A stretch of DNA of 64,000 bases. It comes from Brevibacterium sp. (GTDB lineage Bacteria; Actinomycetota; Actinomycetes; Actinomycetales; Brevibacteriaceae). Both the position numbers and the translations under genes were made by a program. Position 1 is the first letter of the stretch. Every line of letters starts with the position of its first letter. Positions 52,173 to 60,598 of this stretch are shown piece by piece. The DNA lies in NCBI RefSeq assembly GCF_031179145.1, contig NZ_JAPSIB010000007.1, forward strand, positions 94,081-158,080, given 5' to 3'. A model generated the notes under the pieces. It was not told the DNA's origin. It was given only the letters and a program-made list of their open reading frames with translations, and searched no databases.

Positions 52173-53630
52173 TCAGCTGACGAAGGAGTCCGCGACGTCG
52201 AGGGCGCGGTCGAGCGCTTCGAGGCCGAAGCGCACGTCTGCGTCCGGGGTGTTCAGCGGCGGCACCACGTGGATCCGGTTGAAGTTCGCGAACGGCAGCA
52301 CTCCTTCGGCCTTGAGTGCCGCGATGACCTGGTTCATCTCCGGCGAGCTTCCGCCGTAGGCGGCCAGTGGCTCCCGGGTCTCACGGTTCTTCACGAGTTC
52401 GACGGCCCAGAAGCAGCCCATGCCCCGCACGTCGCCGACGGACGGGTGCCGCTCCGCGAACTCCCGCAACGTGGGCCCGATGATCTCAGCACCGAGGCGC
52501 TCGGCGTTCTCGATCATTCCCTCCTCGCGCATCGCGGTGATCGTCGCGACCGCGGCCGCACAGGCGAGCGGGTGGCCGGAGTACGTGAGACCGCCCGGGT
52601 AGGCGCGTTCGCGGAAGGTCTCGAAGATCGCCTCGGAGATCGCCACCCCGCCGAGGGGAACGTAGCCGGAGTTGACGCCCTTGGCGAAGGTGATGAGGTC
52701 CGGGGTGACGTCCCAGTGGTCGACGGCGAGCCAGCGCCCGGTGCGACCGAACCCGGCCATCACCTCGTCGGCGATGTACATGATTCCGTAGCGCGACGTC
52801 AGCTCCCGTACGCCCTCCAGGTATCCGGCGGGAGGCCCGTAGATGCCTGCGGTGCCGGGCACGGTCTCGAGGATGAGAGCGGCGATGTTGCTCGGACCCT
52901 CGAGCACGATCATGTCCTCGAGGTGCTGGAGCGCCCGCTGGGTCTCCTCCGCCTCCGAAGTGGAACCGAAGTACGAGCGGTACTGGTACGCCGGCATGAA
53001 GTGGACGATGCCCTCGGCGGAGTAGTCGTTGGCGAACCGGCGCGGGTCACCGGTGACGTTGACGGCCAGCTGCGTGCCGCCATGGTAGCTGCGGTAGGCG
53101 GAGAGCACCTTGGTCCGACCGGTGTGCAGGCGGGCCATCCGGATCGCGTGCTCGTTGGCGTCGGCTCCGCCGTTGGTGAAGAACACATGGTTGAGATCGC
53201 CCGGGGTGATCTCGGCGATCAGCCGCGCGGCCTCCGACCGGGCATCGTTGACGTGCTGCGGAGCGATCGTGCACAGGCGCGCGGCCTGCTCTTGGATCGC
53301 GGCGACGACCTTCGGGTGCTGGTGTCCGATGTTGGTGTTGACCAGCTGCGAGGACATGTCGAGCAGCTTCCGGCCCTCCCCGTCCCAGACGTACGGCCCC
53401 TCCGCGGCGAGCACGGTCATCGGGGTGAAGGGCCCCTGCGCCTGCCAGGAGTGGAACACGTGCTCACGGTCGAGGTCATGGGCGCGTCGACCTACCTCGA
53501 TCTGTTCGTCGGTGATCGTCGCCTGCGCCGGCTGCGCCTCGGCGGGAGCGGATGCCTCGGCCGCAGTCACTGCGCCGGCTTCCGCGGAGGCCTGCGCGTC
53601 GAGGTTGAGGTCTTCTTCAGTCGTGGTCAT
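52173..53630 (-). CDS. Class III (omega-amino acid) aminotransferase
   Basis: A 485-aa PLP aminotransferase of the beta-alanine/taurine:pyruvate type. It has the substrate loop DMSSQLVNTNIGHQHPKVV, PLP phosphate site FFTNGGADANEHAIRMARLHTG, SYHGGTQLAVNVTG, YIADEVMAGFGRTGRW and the PLP Lys in ITFAKGVNSGYVPLGG. The first ~40 residues are an Ala/Glu-rich extension. AAGGA precedes the ATG. It lies 32 nt downstream of the CoA-acylating semialdehyde dehydrogenase and opposite a PucR regulator. The likely reaction is omega-amine transfer from beta-alanine to give malonate semialdehyde (inference). Confidence 0.88.
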   Translation of the reverse strand: MTTTEEDLNLDAQASAEAGAVTAAEASAPAEAQPAQATITDEQIEVGRRAHDLDREHVFHSWQAQGPFTPMTVLAAEGPYVWDGEGRKLLDMSSQLVNTNIGHQHPKVVAAIQEQAARLCTIAPQHVNDARSEAARLIAEITPGDLNHVFFTNGGADANEHAIRMARLHTGRTKVLSAYRSYHGGTQLAVNVTGDPRRFANDYSAEGIVHFMPAYQYRSYFGSTSEAEETQRALQHLEDMIVLEGPSNIAALILETVPGTAGIYGPPAGYLEGVRELTSRYGIMYIADEVMAGFGRTGRWLAVDHWDVTPDLITFAKGVNSGYVPLGGVAISEAIFETFRERAYPGGLTYSGHPLACAAAVATITAMREEGMIENAERLGAEIIGPTLREFAERHPSVGDVRGMGCFWAVELVKNRETREPLAAYGGSSPEMNQVIAALKAEGVLPFANFNRIHVVPPLNTPDADVRFGLEALDRALDVADSFVS

Positions 53631-53661
53631 GATCGTCCTTCACGTTTCGATGTGGGTCAGG

Positions 53662-55155
53662 TCAGCCGTTGGTGGGGAATCCGAGGTTGATTCCGCCGTG
53701 GCTGGGGTCGAGCCAGCGGGTGGTCACGACCTTGCCCCGGGTGAAGAAGTGGACTCCCTCGATTCCGTGGGCATGGGTGTCGCCGAACAGCGAGTTCTTC
53801 CAGCCGCCGAAGGAGTAGTAGGCCATCGGCACCGGAATCGGCACGTTGACGCCGACCATTCCGACCTGGATCTCGTTCTCAAAGCGACGGGCCGCTCCCC
53901 CGTCGTTGGTGAAGATCGCGGTGCCGTTGCCGTAGGGGTTGGAGTTGATGAGCTCGATGCCGTCGTCGTAGCTCTCGACGCGGACGACGGAGAGGACTGG
54001 CCCGAAGATCTCATCTGTGTAGATCGACATGTCGGGGGTGACGTGGTCGAACAGGGTGGGGTTGAGGAAGAAGCCGTTCGGGTCCGCGTTCTCGCTGACC
54101 TCACGGCCGTCGAGGACGAGAGTGGCGCCGGCGTCGACTCCAGCATCGATGTAGCCGGCGACCTTGTCGCGGTGGGCGGCCGTGACCAGCGGTCCCATGT
54201 CCGAATCCTTGGCACCATCGCCGATCTTCAGTGTGCGGGTGCGCTCGGCGATCTTGGCGACGAGTTCATCGGCGATCGACTCGACGGCGACGACCGCGGA
54301 GATGGCCATGCAGCGCTCACCTGCCGCGCCGTAGCCGGCGTTGACCGCGGCGTCGGCGGCGAGGTCGAGATCGGCGTCGGGCAGGACCAGCATGTGGTTC
54401 TTCGCACCGCCGAGAGCCTGGACCCGCTTGCCGGTGGCCGTGCCCTTCTCGTACACGTACTGGGCGATCGGGGTCGAGCCGACGAAGGACACGGAGTCGA
54501 CCTGCGGGCTCTCGAGCAGAGCGTCGACCGCTTCCTTGTCACCGTGGACGACGGTGAAGACGCCGTCGGGGAGCCCTGCTTCCTTCCACAGTTCGGCCAT
54601 CCAGTTGGCTGCGCTCGGGTCCTTCTCGGAGGGCTTGACGATCACCGTGTTGCCGGAGGCGATGGCGACGGGGAAGAACCACATCGGGACCATGGCGGGG
54701 AAGTTGAACGGGGAGATGATCGCGGAGACTCCGAGGGGCTGCCGGACCGAGTGCACGTCGACCTTGGTCGAGGCGTTCTCGGTGTAGCCGCCCTTGAGCA
54801 GGTGGGCGATGCCGCACGCGAACTCGACGACCTCCTGTCCGCGGCTGACCTCGCCGAGGGCGTCGGAGACGACCTTGCCGTGTTCGGCGGTGATGATCTC
54901 GGCCAGCTCGCCCTTGCGCTGGTTGAGCAGCTCGCGGAACGCGAACAGGATCGTCGTCCGCTTCGCCAGGGACGTGTCCCGCCACCCGGGGAACGCTTCC
55001 GCCGCCGAGGCGATCGCGGAGTCCACGGTCTCCCGCGAGGCGAGGGCGACCTGGGCGGTGGCTGCGCCGGTGGCGGGGTTGGTGACCTCGGCGAAGCGGG
55101 AGTCGCTTCCGGCGTCGACGCCTGAACCGTTGATCCAATGCGAGACGGTGCGCAT
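53662..55155 (-). CDS. mmsA: CoA-acylating (methyl)malonate-semialdehyde dehydrogenase
   Basis: A 497-aa aldehyde dehydrogenase of the MmsA/IolA type, oxidising malonate or methylmalonate semialdehyde to acetyl- or propionyl-CoA. Diagnostic segments are SPFNFPAMVPMWFFPVAIASGN, KPSEKDPSAANWMAELW, FVGSTPIAQYVYEKGTA, GGAKNHMLVLPDAD and the nucleophile Cys282 in GAAGERCMAIS; the Glu of ordinary hydrolytic ALDHs is absent, as in CoA-acylating enzymes. AAAGAGGA precedes the ATG at 55155. With the aminotransferase it would convert beta-alanine-type substrates to acyl-CoA. Confidence 0.92.
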   Translation of the reverse strand: MRTVSHWINGSGVDAGSDSRFAEVTNPATGAATAQVALASRETVDSAIASAAEAFPGWRDTSLAKRTTILFAFRELLNQRKGELAEIITAEHGKVVSDALGEVSRGQEVVEFACGIAHLLKGGYTENASTKVDVHSVRQPLGVSAIISPFNFPAMVPMWFFPVAIASGNTVIVKPSEKDPSAANWMAELWKEAGLPDGVFTVVHGDKEAVDALLESPQVDSVSFVGSTPIAQYVYEKGTATGKRVQALGGAKNHMLVLPDADLDLAADAAVNAGYGAAGERCMAISAVVAVESIADELVAKIAERTRTLKIGDGAKDSDMGPLVTAAHRDKVAGYIDAGVDAGATLVLDGREVSENADPNGFFLNPTLFDHVTPDMSIYTDEIFGPVLSVVRVESYDDGIELINSNPYGNGTAIFTNDGGAARRFENEIQVGMVGVNVPIPVPMAYYSFGGWKNSLFGDTHAHGIEGVHFFTRGKVVTTRWLDPSHGGINLGFPTNG

Positions 55156-55226
55156 GTGTCGTCCTCTTTCGGTGGTGAGTCTGCGGTGACTCCCTCCATG
55201 GTGGGTCAGGGCGAACGGTAAGAACA

Positions 55227-55241
55227 GTGACAATCTGTCAC
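55227..55241. promoter_or_regulatory. GTGACA/TGTCAC palindrome in the mmsA-pucR intergenic region
   Basis: GTGACA and TGTCAC flank a 3-nt spacer, 9 nt before the pucR GTG start and 71 nt before mmsA. It is the only clear inverted repeat in the 95-nt divergent promoter region, and so a candidate PucR operator. Confidence 0.5.
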
Positions 55242-55250
55242 AATGGAGCC

Positions 55251-56873
55251 GTGACCTCTTACACAGTGTCGGACGCTCCGCATCACTTCGCCGAACTCAC
55301 GATCGGACACCTGCTCGACTTCGAGGAGATCGGGCGCGGCTCACCCGAACTCGTCACCGGGCAGGAGAACCTGGACCGCATCGTACGCTGGGTGCACATC
55401 GCGGATTCCGAGCAGGTCGGACGGTTCCTCGAGGGTGGGGAGTGCGTGCTCAGTACGGGCCTGTCCTTCCGGTCCTCCGCCGAGGCGGCGAACGCATTCT
55501 TCGACCAGCTCGAGTCCGTGTCCGCCGCCGGGGCGGTGATCGAGCTCATCGACGCCGATGGCCGGCCCGATGACGACGCCCTCGCGGTCCTCCGTGCGGC
55601 AGCCGCCGGCAGGCAGCTGCCGATCATCCTCCTGAGCCGGCGGATCAAGTTCGTGCGCGTGACGGAGCTCGCCCACCAGGAGCTGCTCAACCGGCAGCTG
55701 GCGCGGAAGGAGCGAGTGCGACGAGCACATGAGACATTCACCCAGCTGAGCCTCGAACGCGCCGGCGCCGAGGACATCGTCGAACGTACGGCCGAACTGC
55801 TCGCCTCCCCCGTCGTCCTCGAGGACGTCGGTCGACGCATCCTCACCCACGCCGACGGCGGGCAGGACACCACACGGATCCTGCGGGAATGGGGGCAGCC
55901 GGGCAACCGCCTCGGCGAGGGTGAGGCCGGCCAGCGCTGGCTGCAGACTCCGGTCGGGCTGCGGGAGCGGCGCTGGGGGAGGCTGGTCGCTCCGGGGCGC
56001 ACCGCCGACGACGAGGAGGCGGCGCAGATCATCGAGCGGGCCGCACAGTCGCTGACACTGGCGCGGATGGCCGAACGCGATGAGCAGGACCTTCTGTTCC
56101 AGGCCCAGGGAGGGCTCATCCGCGAGATCGCGGACTCGACCGAGCTCGACGAGGACAGCGCGAGAGCCCGCGCCCGAGCCCTCGGGTTCACCGCCCGCGG
56201 GCACATGGTGGCGGTGGTCGTGCGGATCGACCGCAGCTCGGCGACGGACCCGACGAGCCTGCAGTTGCAGGAGAGGTCTCTGCTCCAGCTTCTCGTCGAG
56301 ACGTCCGCCCAGCACCGCTGCACCACTCTGGCGGCGGGAATGCAGTCGGGATCCTTCGGCGTCGTCCTCGCACTGCCCGCGGGAATTGATGAGGACACGG
56401 CGCTCAAGCGGGTGCTCACCGGTCTGCCGCATCGGGAGACGACTGTCGGGGTCGCGCGGTCGAGCACTTCGCTGCTGACGGCAGCGCTGCGCCTCGAATC
56501 CGCGGCACAGGTCGCCGAGATCGCCTCGACTCTCGATCTGCGCCAGCGTCTCTACTACCGCTTCTCCGACGTCAGGCTGCGCGGCCTGCTCACCTCCCTG
56601 GCCGACAACCAGGCTCTGAACGCCTTCGCCGAGGCGGAGCTCGGACCCCTGCTCGAGACCGAGGACGAGGAGATGCTCGACTTCCTCGAGCTGTTCCTGT
56701 CGCACGGCGGCAACAAGTCCGCGGTCGCTCGCGCCGGGTATCTGTCCCGCCCCGCGCTCTACGCGCGGATCGCGAAGCTGCAGGACCGCCTCGGCGTCTC
56801 CCTCGACGACGCCGAGTCGCGCACGGCTCTGCATGTGGCGCTCCTGTGGTGGCGGGTGCGCGGCCGGCGGTGA
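55251..56873 (+). CDS. PucR-family transcriptional regulator
   Basis: A 540-aa regulator. The N-terminal PucR domain (~10-130) contains LTIGHLLDFEEIGRGSPELVTGQENLDRIVRWVHIADSE-type sequence and the GxxxLSTG segment. A GGDEF-like middle region (~310-410) follows. The C-terminal helix-turn-helix (~480-530) includes GGNKSAVARAGYLSRPALYARIAKLQDRLGV. I prefer the GTG at 55251; an upstream start at 55227 lies inside the palindrome. It is divergent from the semialdehyde dehydrogenase/aminotransferase operon and probably activates it in response to a substrate. Confidence 0.87.
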   Translation: MTSYTVSDAPHHFAELTIGHLLDFEEIGRGSPELVTGQENLDRIVRWVHIADSEQVGRFLEGGECVLSTGLSFRSSAEAANAFFDQLESVSAAGAVIELIDADGRPDDDALAVLRAAAAGRQLPIILLSRRIKFVRVTELAHQELLNRQLARKERVRRAHETFTQLSLERAGAEDIVERTAELLASPVVLEDVGRRILTHADGGQDTTRILREWGQPGNRLGEGEAGQRWLQTPVGLRERRWGRLVAPGRTADDEEAAQIIERAAQSLTLARMAERDEQDLLFQAQGGLIREIADSTELDEDSARARARALGFTARGHMVAVVVRIDRSSATDPTSLQLQERSLLQLLVETSAQHRCTTLAAGMQSGSFGVVLALPAGIDEDTALKRVLTGLPHRETTVGVARSSTSLLTAALRLESAAQVAEIASTLDLRQRLYYRFSDVRLRGLLTSLADNQALNAFAEAELGPLLETEDEEMLDFLELFLSHGGNKSAVARAGYLSRPALYARIAKLQDRLGVSLDDAESRTALHVALLWWRVRGRR

Positions 56874-56905
56874 CTTCCTCCCGCGGCGAGCCAGAGTAGC
56901 GAAAC

Positions 56906-56950
56906 TCCGGCAGCGCCGGTGACGATGACGGTTCTCTCGGCAAGCTCCAT
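56906..56950 (-). pseudogene. Truncated start of an SDR dehydrogenase gene
   Basis: GGAGGAGCG and an ATG (56950) begin MELAERTVIVTGAAG, the exact opening of a short-chain dehydrogenase with its TGxxxGxG nucleotide-binding loop. After the 15th codon the frame continues as VSLLWLAAGGSH, with no SDR character, into the convergent pucR 3' end. It lies 26 nt after the aldehyde dehydrogenase stop, in the right place for a last operon gene. A deletion appears to have removed the rest. Confidence 0.6.
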
Positions 56951-56975
56951 TGCAGCGCGCTCCTCCGGACTGATC

Positions 56976-58466
56976 TCAGCCCCGGTCGGTGGTGAAGATG
57001 AGATCCTGCCACTCCTTGTGGGCGGCGGCCGTGATGTCGGAGACGATGTGCTTGACGTTCGTGTACTCATCAAAGGAGTACTGGCTCATGTCCTTGCCGA
57101 AGCCCGAGGCTTTGTAACCGCCGTGGGGCATCTCCGAGAAGATCGGGATGTGGTCGTTGATCCACACGCATCCGGCCTGGATCTCCCGCGAAGCCCGCTG
57201 CGTGCGGAAGACCGACGTCGACCACGCCGAGGCGGCCAACCCGAACGGGGTGTCGTTGGCCAAGGCGATGCCCTCGTCATCGGTGTCGAAGGGCAGAGCG
57301 ACGAGCACAGGACCGAAGACCTCCTCCTGGACGATCGTCGAATCCTGCGCGGCGCCGGTGATGAGTGTCGGCCGGTAGAAGGCGGTGTCCTCGGGTGCAT
57401 CGGCCGGGACCTCGCCGCCGCAGACGACCTTTGCACCATTGTCCACGGCGTCTTCGACCATTGCCGCCACTTTGTCGCGGTGAGCGACCGAGATCAGCGA
57501 ACCGAGGTCCGTGCTCGGTTCTCCGGCGGCACCGATCCGCACCCGCTCCATCAGTTCGGCCACACGGGCGACGAAATCGTCGAACAACGGGCGCTGCACA
57601 TAGGCACGAGTGGCAGCGGTGCAGTCCTGCCCGCCGTTGATGAGCGAGCCGGCCACGGCGCCGCGAGCGGCAGCCTCGAGGTCGGCGTCGTCGAAGACGA
57701 GGAAAGGCGCCTTGCCGCCGAGTTCGAGATGGACGCGCTTGACGGCGCCGGCCGCCTTCGCTCCGATCTCCCGGCCCACCCGGGTCGAACCGGTGAAAGA
57801 GACCATGTCGACATCAGGATGCTCGACCAGGGCCGCACCGACCTGCGCCCCGCTGCCGGTGACGACGTTGAAGACTCCCGCGGGCATTCCGGCCTCATGG
57901 GCGGTCTCGGCGAAGATCAAAGACGTCAGCGGGGTGAGTTCGGAGGGCTTGAGAACGATCGCGTTCCCGGCGGCGACCGCCGGGAGTGCCTTCCACGCCG
58001 CCATCTGCAGTGGGTAGTTCCACGGGGCGATCGACCCGACGACTCCGACAGGTTCACGGCGGATCGACGAGGTGTGGTCCGGTGAGTACTCGGCGCTGGC
58101 CTTGCCCTCGAGGTTGCGAGCCGTGGCCGCGAAGAAACGGACGTTGTCGATCGAGCCCGGGATGTCGAATCCCTCAGCCAGCCGGATCGGCTTGCCGCCC
58201 TGGCGGGATTCGAGAGCGGCGATCTCCTCCGCCCGTGCCTCGAGCAGGTCCGCCCAGGCGAGCATGATGTCCGAGCGCTCTCCCGGGGTCTTCGCCGACC
58301 ATTCGATGAACGCGCGACGCGCGGCGGCCACCGCCTCGGCGACATCCTTGGCATCCGCCGCGGTTCCGGTGGCGACGGTCTCACCCGTGGAGGGATCGAC
58401 GACGGTCAGGGTCTCGGCGCCGGAGCCGGGACGGCGTGCGCCGTCGATGAAGTTGAGATCTGTCAT
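56976..58466 (-). CDS. 2-Oxoglutarate semialdehyde dehydrogenase (ALDH superfamily)
   Basis: A 496-aa NAD(P)-dependent aldehyde dehydrogenase. It has SIAPWNYPLQMAAWKALPAVAAGN, KPSELTPLTSLIFAE, FTGSTRVGREIG, the catalytic Glu in HLELGGKAPFLVFDDAD, nucleophile Cys282 in INGGQDCTAATRAY, and QEEVFGPVLVALPF. By sequence alone it resembles gamma-aminobutyraldehyde/betaine-aldehyde dehydrogenases. The operon (epimerase, oxidase, deaminase) makes 2-oxoglutarate semialdehyde the expected substrate, the last step of hydroxyproline breakdown. AGAGGA precedes the ATG; an ATGA overlap links it to the epimerase gene. Confidence 0.87.
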   Translation of the reverse strand: MTDLNFIDGARRPGSGAETLTVVDPSTGETVATGTAADAKDVAEAVAAARRAFIEWSAKTPGERSDIMLAWADLLEARAEEIAALESRQGGKPIRLAEGFDIPGSIDNVRFFAATARNLEGKASAEYSPDHTSSIRREPVGVVGSIAPWNYPLQMAAWKALPAVAAGNAIVLKPSELTPLTSLIFAETAHEAGMPAGVFNVVTGSGAQVGAALVEHPDVDMVSFTGSTRVGREIGAKAAGAVKRVHLELGGKAPFLVFDDADLEAAARGAVAGSLINGGQDCTAATRAYVQRPLFDDFVARVAELMERVRIGAAGEPSTDLGSLISVAHRDKVAAMVEDAVDNGAKVVCGGEVPADAPEDTAFYRPTLITGAAQDSTIVQEEVFGPVLVALPFDTDDEGIALANDTPFGLAASAWSTSVFRTQRASREIQAGCVWINDHIPIFSEMPHGGYKASGFGKDMSQYSFDEYTNVKHIVSDITAAAHKEWQDLIFTTDRG

Positions 58467-59590
58467 GGTGATTCCTCTGTCTCGGTGATGATTGGTTCGA
58501 CGGCGTCGTTCTCGGCGGTCGTGCGGCCGACGCCGAAACCCCAGATGTCGCCGACCGTATAGCCGACGGGGAATGGATCGTCGCATTCGAGGACGAGCTG
58601 CTGGAAGCCGGTGATCCATCCCCGGCCGGAGATCGAGGGGATGACGCCGGAGTGGGGCCCCACCTCGGCGGGCGCTTTGACCTGCGCGGTGAACGTCGTG
58701 CCCATCATCGATTCATGGACGAAGTCCTCGCCGATCTCCAGCTCGCCCCGCGCGAACTTCGCGGCGACGCGGCCGCTCGTGCCGGTCCCGCAGGGAGACC
58801 GGTCGAGCGTGCCCGACCAGGTGCTGGCATCATCGAGGTCGACCTCGCCGTTGGGAAGCACGACGGCGTTGCGACCGTCGGTACCTTGGGTGCGGGCCGC
58901 CCCGTGGATCATCGGCAGGGCGATCGTGTTGATCTCCGGCAGCAGCGGGTGGCTGACGTCGAACGCCTCGTCGGCGGCCTTGCGCATGATGCTGGCGGCG
59001 CGGATGATCGCCTTGGCGTTGCCCGGTTCGAGCTCGACGCCGAGGTTCTCCTCCCTGGTCTGGACGTAGAACTGTCCGCCGAAGACGATGTCGACGGGGA
59101 TGGTGCCGTAGCCGGGGACGTCGAGCGGAAGGTCGAGTCCGACGACGAACGACGGAACGTTGTCGAACGTGACGTTGACGGCGCGGCCGTCCACGACGTC
59201 GACGCGCACCGCGACGATGCCGGCCGCGGTGTCGACGCGCAGCCGGGTGACCGGCTCCTCGACGTCGATCGCGCCCGTCTCCACCAGCGCGGTGACCGCG
59301 CAGATGAGGTTCGAGCCCGACATCGGTCGGAAACCGCCCTGCTCCATGACGATCATCCCGAAGTCACAGGTGGGGTCGGTGGGAGAGACGACGAGCGGCG
59401 AGCACAGACCCGGATACCCGCGCGGCTCCTGCAGGACCAGGGTTCGCAGGTCGTCGAGGTGGGTCTCGCAGTAGCGCAGGCGCTCGGCCATCGTCGCGCC
59501 CTTGACCCTCAGCCCGGTCCCCATCAGGACTCTGCCGGGTTCACCGGCGGCATGGACGTCGACGGCGTTGATGCGCTGGGTCTTGTTCAT
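58463..59590 (-). CDS. 4-Hydroxyproline 2-epimerase (proline racemase family)
   Basis: A 375-aa proline-racemase-superfamily protein. The two catalytic positions are Ser91 in GFRPMSGSNLIC (Cys in classical proline racemase) and Cys267 in DRSPCGTGTSG. Ser/Cys pairs are known in part of the hydroxyproline epimerase family, which interconverts trans-4-hydroxy-L-proline and cis-4-hydroxy-D-proline. It keeps the N-terminal VDVHAAGEPGR motif. It overlaps both neighbours, TGATG with the deaminase gene and ATGA with the aldehyde dehydrogenase gene. A dehydratase activity on 3-hydroxyproline cannot be excluded. Confidence 0.83.
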   Translation of the reverse strand: MNKTQRINAVDVHAAGEPGRVLMGTGLRVKGATMAERLRYCETHLDDLRTLVLQEPRGYPGLCSPLVVSPTDPTCDFGMIVMEQGGFRPMSGSNLICAVTALVETGAIDVEEPVTRLRVDTAAGIVAVRVDVVDGRAVNVTFDNVPSFVVGLDLPLDVPGYGTIPVDIVFGGQFYVQTREENLGVELEPGNAKAIIRAASIMRKAADEAFDVSHPLLPEINTIALPMIHGAARTQGTDGRNAVVLPNGEVDLDDASTWSGTLDRSPCGTGTSGRVAAKFARGELEIGEDFVHESMMGTTFTAQVKAPAEVGPHSGVIPSISGRGWITGFQQLVLECDDPFPVGYTVGDIWGFGVGRTTAENDAVEPIITETEESP

Positions 59591-60489
59591 CAGGAGATGG
59601 TCGTGACTCCGGCGGCCTCGAGCAGGCCCCGCAGCTCTTCACGGTACTCGTCGGCAAGCGGCTGGATCGGCGCGCGGGTCGGTCCCGCGGGGACCCCGAC
59701 GAGCTCGACGCCGGTCTTGATCGCGCAGGCATAGTTGTGCGACTCGAGGAAGACGCAGATGGGGTTGATCTTCGCCCACAGTTCGCGGGCCTTGGGCAGG
59801 TTCTCGTCGACGGCGAGTGCCTGGTAGAGCTCGCTGCACAGTGCCGGGATGACGCTCGCCGCACCCCAGACTCCGGCCGTGGCCCCGAGTGCCAGCGCGG
59901 CGAAGGTCAGGGTGTCCCAGCCGTTGAGCGCGACAATGTCGTCGGCGTGACAGAAGTGGACCTCGGTGAACTTGGGGAAGTCACCGCCAGTGTCCTTGTA
60001 GCAGGTGATACCGGTTTCGGCGCCGAGGCGACCGAGGTCCTCCGCGGTCAGCTCGAGTCCCGTGGCGGCGGGAATGTTGTAGAACATGATCGGGAGGCTG
60101 ACGGCTTCGCTGATCGCCGTGAAGTGTCCGAGCACCTCGTCGAAGGATGGGGTGTCGTAGAACGGGGGCACGATCATCAGGGCGTCGGCTCCAGCGGCTT
60201 CGGCGTCCTTGCTCAGTTCGATCGTTTCGGCGGTGCTCAGCGCCCCCGTTCCGGCGACGACGGGCACCCGCCCGGCGGCCGCTTCGACGTAGGCACGGTT
60301 GGACGCCTTGCGTTCGTCGATCGACAGGGCGGTGAATTCGCCGGTCGAGCCGCCGGGGACGAGTCCGTTGACTCCGTTGGAGACGATGTGCTCGACCTGG
60401 GCGTTGATGCCCTCGACGTCGACCTCGGAGCCGTCGGCGGTGAAGGGGGTGACGCAGGCGGCGAGGATGCCGCTGAATTCCGTGGTCAT
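59590..60489 (-). CDS. 1-Pyrroline-4-hydroxy-2-carboxylate deaminase (DapA family)
   Basis: A 299-aa class I aldolase-fold protein of the dihydrodipicolinate synthase family. It has CVTPFTADGSEVDVEGI, the GxxGE motif in PGGSTGEFTALS, the Tyr in MFYNIPAATGLEL and the Schiff-base Lys in TCYKDTGGDFPKF. In this operon it fits the pathway enzyme that deaminates pyrroline-4-hydroxy-2-carboxylate to 2-oxoglutarate semialdehyde. The stop overlaps the epimerase start. Other aldolase/lyase roles of the family are possible from sequence alone. Confidence 0.87.
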   Translation of the reverse strand: MTTEFSGILAACVTPFTADGSEVDVEGINAQVEHIVSNGVNGLVPGGSTGEFTALSIDERKASNRAYVEAAAGRVPVVAGTGALSTAETIELSKDAEAAGADALMIVPPFYDTPSFDEVLGHFTAISEAVSLPIMFYNIPAATGLELTAEDLGRLGAETGITCYKDTGGDFPKFTEVHFCHADDIVALNGWDTLTFAALALGATAGVWGAASVIPALCSELYQALAVDENLPKARELWAKINPICVFLESHNYACAIKTGVELVGVPAGPTRAPIQPLADEYREELRGLLEAAGVTTIS

Positions 60490-60598
60490 GAGTCTGCCTT
60501 TCGCGGGGTATCGGTGGGTGCTCGGAAATGGTTGGGTGTCAGAAGCGGTTCGGCAGCGGTCGGGCGTCGGTGCCTGCCCGGGCCGCTCCCGCTCGGGT

